Below, one piece after another: positions 6,395 to 7,012 of a stretch of DNA of 7,012 nt. The stretch's first letter is position 1. Every line of letters begins with the position of its first letter. The notes beneath the pieces were generated by a model. It was not told the DNA's origin, made no database searches, and worked only from the letters and a program-made list of their open reading frames with translations. Source of the stretch: JALYSX01 sp036510515 (GTDB lineage Bacteria > Vulcanimicrobiota > Vulcanimicrobiia > Vulcanimicrobiales > Vulcanimicrobiaceae); the NCBI GenBank assembly GCA_036510515.1, contig DATCDS010000043.1, positions 1 to 7,012 of the forward strand, written 5' to 3'. The translations under genes and the position numbers were made by a program.

Positions 6395-6873
6395 TGCGGC
6401 GCGCCGCGTTTCTAGGATTGACCGCTGCCGCGGCCGGCGCGCTCTCGACCCGCGCGCTGGGCGCGACCGCCGCGCCGCAGTACCCGGTGACCCACACCGA
6501 CGCGCAATGGCGCGCGGTGCTGGGAGCGGATCGGTACGCGATCCTGCGTCGGAATGGGACCGAGCCGCCGTTTTCCAGCCCGTTGATCAAGGAGTCGCGG
6601 TCCGGGCTCTATAGTTGCGCGGGATGCGCTCTGGCGCTCTTCACCTCCAAGACGCACTACGATAGCGGCGACGGATGGCCGTCGTTCTGGGACGTGCTTC
6701 CTCACGCGACGCTAACGGGTGCCGATTACGAACTCGTTGAGGAGCGCACCGAAGTGCATTGCCGCCGCTGCGGCGGCCACTTGGGACACATCTTCGACGA
6801 CGGTCCACCGCCCACCAAACTGCGCTACTGCATCGACGGTCTCGCGCTGCGGTTCAAACCCGGGCGCAGCTAA
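6394..6873 (+). CDS. msrB: Peptide-methionine (R)-S-oxide reductase MsrB, exported
   Basis: This 159-residue enzyme reduces methionine R-sulfoxide in proteins, complementing MsrA. Residues 1-26 form a signal peptide: Arg2-Arg3, a hydrophobic stretch FLGLTAAAAGAL, then cleavage near ALG-ATA. The RRAAFLG start resembles a Tat signal but has one extra residue before FL, so Sec export is also possible. The mature part has the MsrB domain: two zinc-binding CxxC pairs (Cys75/Cys78 and Cys123/Cys126), GWPSFWD (94-100), GHLGHIFDDGPPPT (128-141) and the catalytic Cys146 in RYCIDGLALRF. His132 and Asp136 match known active-site positions. The usual resolving-cysteine position before GWPSF is Asp93, and the Asn often found two residues after the catalytic Cys is Asp148. 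ATG 6394 overlaps the msrA stop by 1 nt; GTG 6391 is an in-frame alternative. The last 20 nt overlap the convergent psuG gene. Confidence 0.96.
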   Translation: MRRAAFLGLTAAAAGALSTRALGATAAPQYPVTHTDAQWRAVLGADRYAILRRNGTEPPFSSPLIKESRSGLYSCAGCALALFTSKTHYDSGDGWPSFWDVLPHATLTGADYELVEERTEVHCRRCGGHLGHIFDDGPPPTKLRYCIDGLALRFKPGRS

Positions 6874-7012
6874 CCGCAATTTTCGCGGCCAAGCGGGCGT
6901 TGTTTTCGACCAACGCGATGTTGGCGATCAAACTCTTCCCTTGCGTCAGGGTAAAGATGCGATCCAGCAGCCACGGCGTGACGGCCTTGCCGACGACGTT
7001 CGCGCGCTGAGC
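6854..7012 (-). CDS. psuG: Pseudouridine-5'-phosphate glycosidase, C-terminal end (5' part beyond window)
   Basis: On the minus strand 52 codons run from the window edge to a TGA whose complement is at 6854-6856. The peptide includes GKAVTPWLLDRIFTLTQGKS followed by LIANIALVENNARLAAKIAV. This is the conserved C-terminal block of the PsuG/IndA family (GK-VTPFLL, then LT-G-SL-ANIALV-NNA-LAA-IA). PsuG is a cytoplasmic metal-dependent enzyme that reversibly splits pseudouridine 5'-phosphate into uracil and ribose 5-phosphate, the second step of pseudouridine breakdown after the PsuK kinase. Active-site residues lie in the missing part. The gene converges on msrB and shares 20 nt with its 3' end, leaving no room for an intergenic terminator. 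The tail after the conserved block (SCARV) is short and ends normally. Identification rests on motif recognition of a short segment, but the match is continuous over about 40 residues. Confidence 0.82.
   Translation of the reverse strand, partial: AQRANVVGKAVTPWLLDRIFTLTQGKSLIANIALVENNARLAAKIAVSCARV

Noticed and set aside
6874..6889. Short CCGC/GCGG inverted repeat after the msrB stop as a terminator
   Set aside because: Only 4 bp of stem and no following T-tract, and it lies inside psuG coding sequence.
6759..7010. Plus-strand open frame running past msrB
   Set aside because: It is Arg-rich with no motif, and it lies opposite the psuG tail and in a shifted frame of msrB.

Overview
The window is a high-GC bacterial chromosome segment with densely packed genes. 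A TonB-dependent-receptor-like outer-membrane barrel, a lipoprotein signal and two exported enzymes point to a diderm bacterium. The combination would fit Eremiobacterota (WPS-2), Vulcanimicrobiota or Acidobacteriota, but no marker in the window settles the phylum, so this is inference.

Layout. (1) Bases 1-876 hold the 3' end of a TonB-dependent-receptor-like gene, closed by a strong intrinsic terminator (901-932). (2) From 948 to 6873 six plus-strand genes follow almost without gaps: an exported protein with two beta-domains and a C-terminal TIM-barrel domain carrying a degenerate GH18-like motif; a DppB-type permease; a DppC-type permease; a family-5 substrate-binding lipoprotein; MsrA; and an exported MsrB. 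The first four are joined by stop/start overlaps of 4, 8 and 4 nt. msrA follows after 42 nt with a clear Shine-Dalgarno sequence, and msrB overlaps msrA by 1 nt. This looks like one transcription unit. (3) Bases 6854-7012 on the minus strand hold the C-terminal tail of a pseudouridine-5'-phosphate glycosidase (psuG). It converges on msrB and overlaps its 3' end by 20 nt.

How it may work together. The family-5 lipoprotein and the two permeases form the core of an importer for peptides or oligosaccharides. No ATPase gene is present, so the motor must come from elsewhere. The exported TIM-barrel protein, coupled to the first permease, may act on or bind the polymer whose fragments are imported. 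The two methionine sulfoxide reductases appear to serve different compartments: MsrA has no signal peptide, while MsrB has one. I see no CRISPR array, tRNA, rRNA, transposase or phage gene. No stretch over 300 bases lacks a gene. The gaps are 877-947, which holds the terminator and a weak ribosome-binding site, and 5882-5923, which holds the msrA ribosome-binding site.
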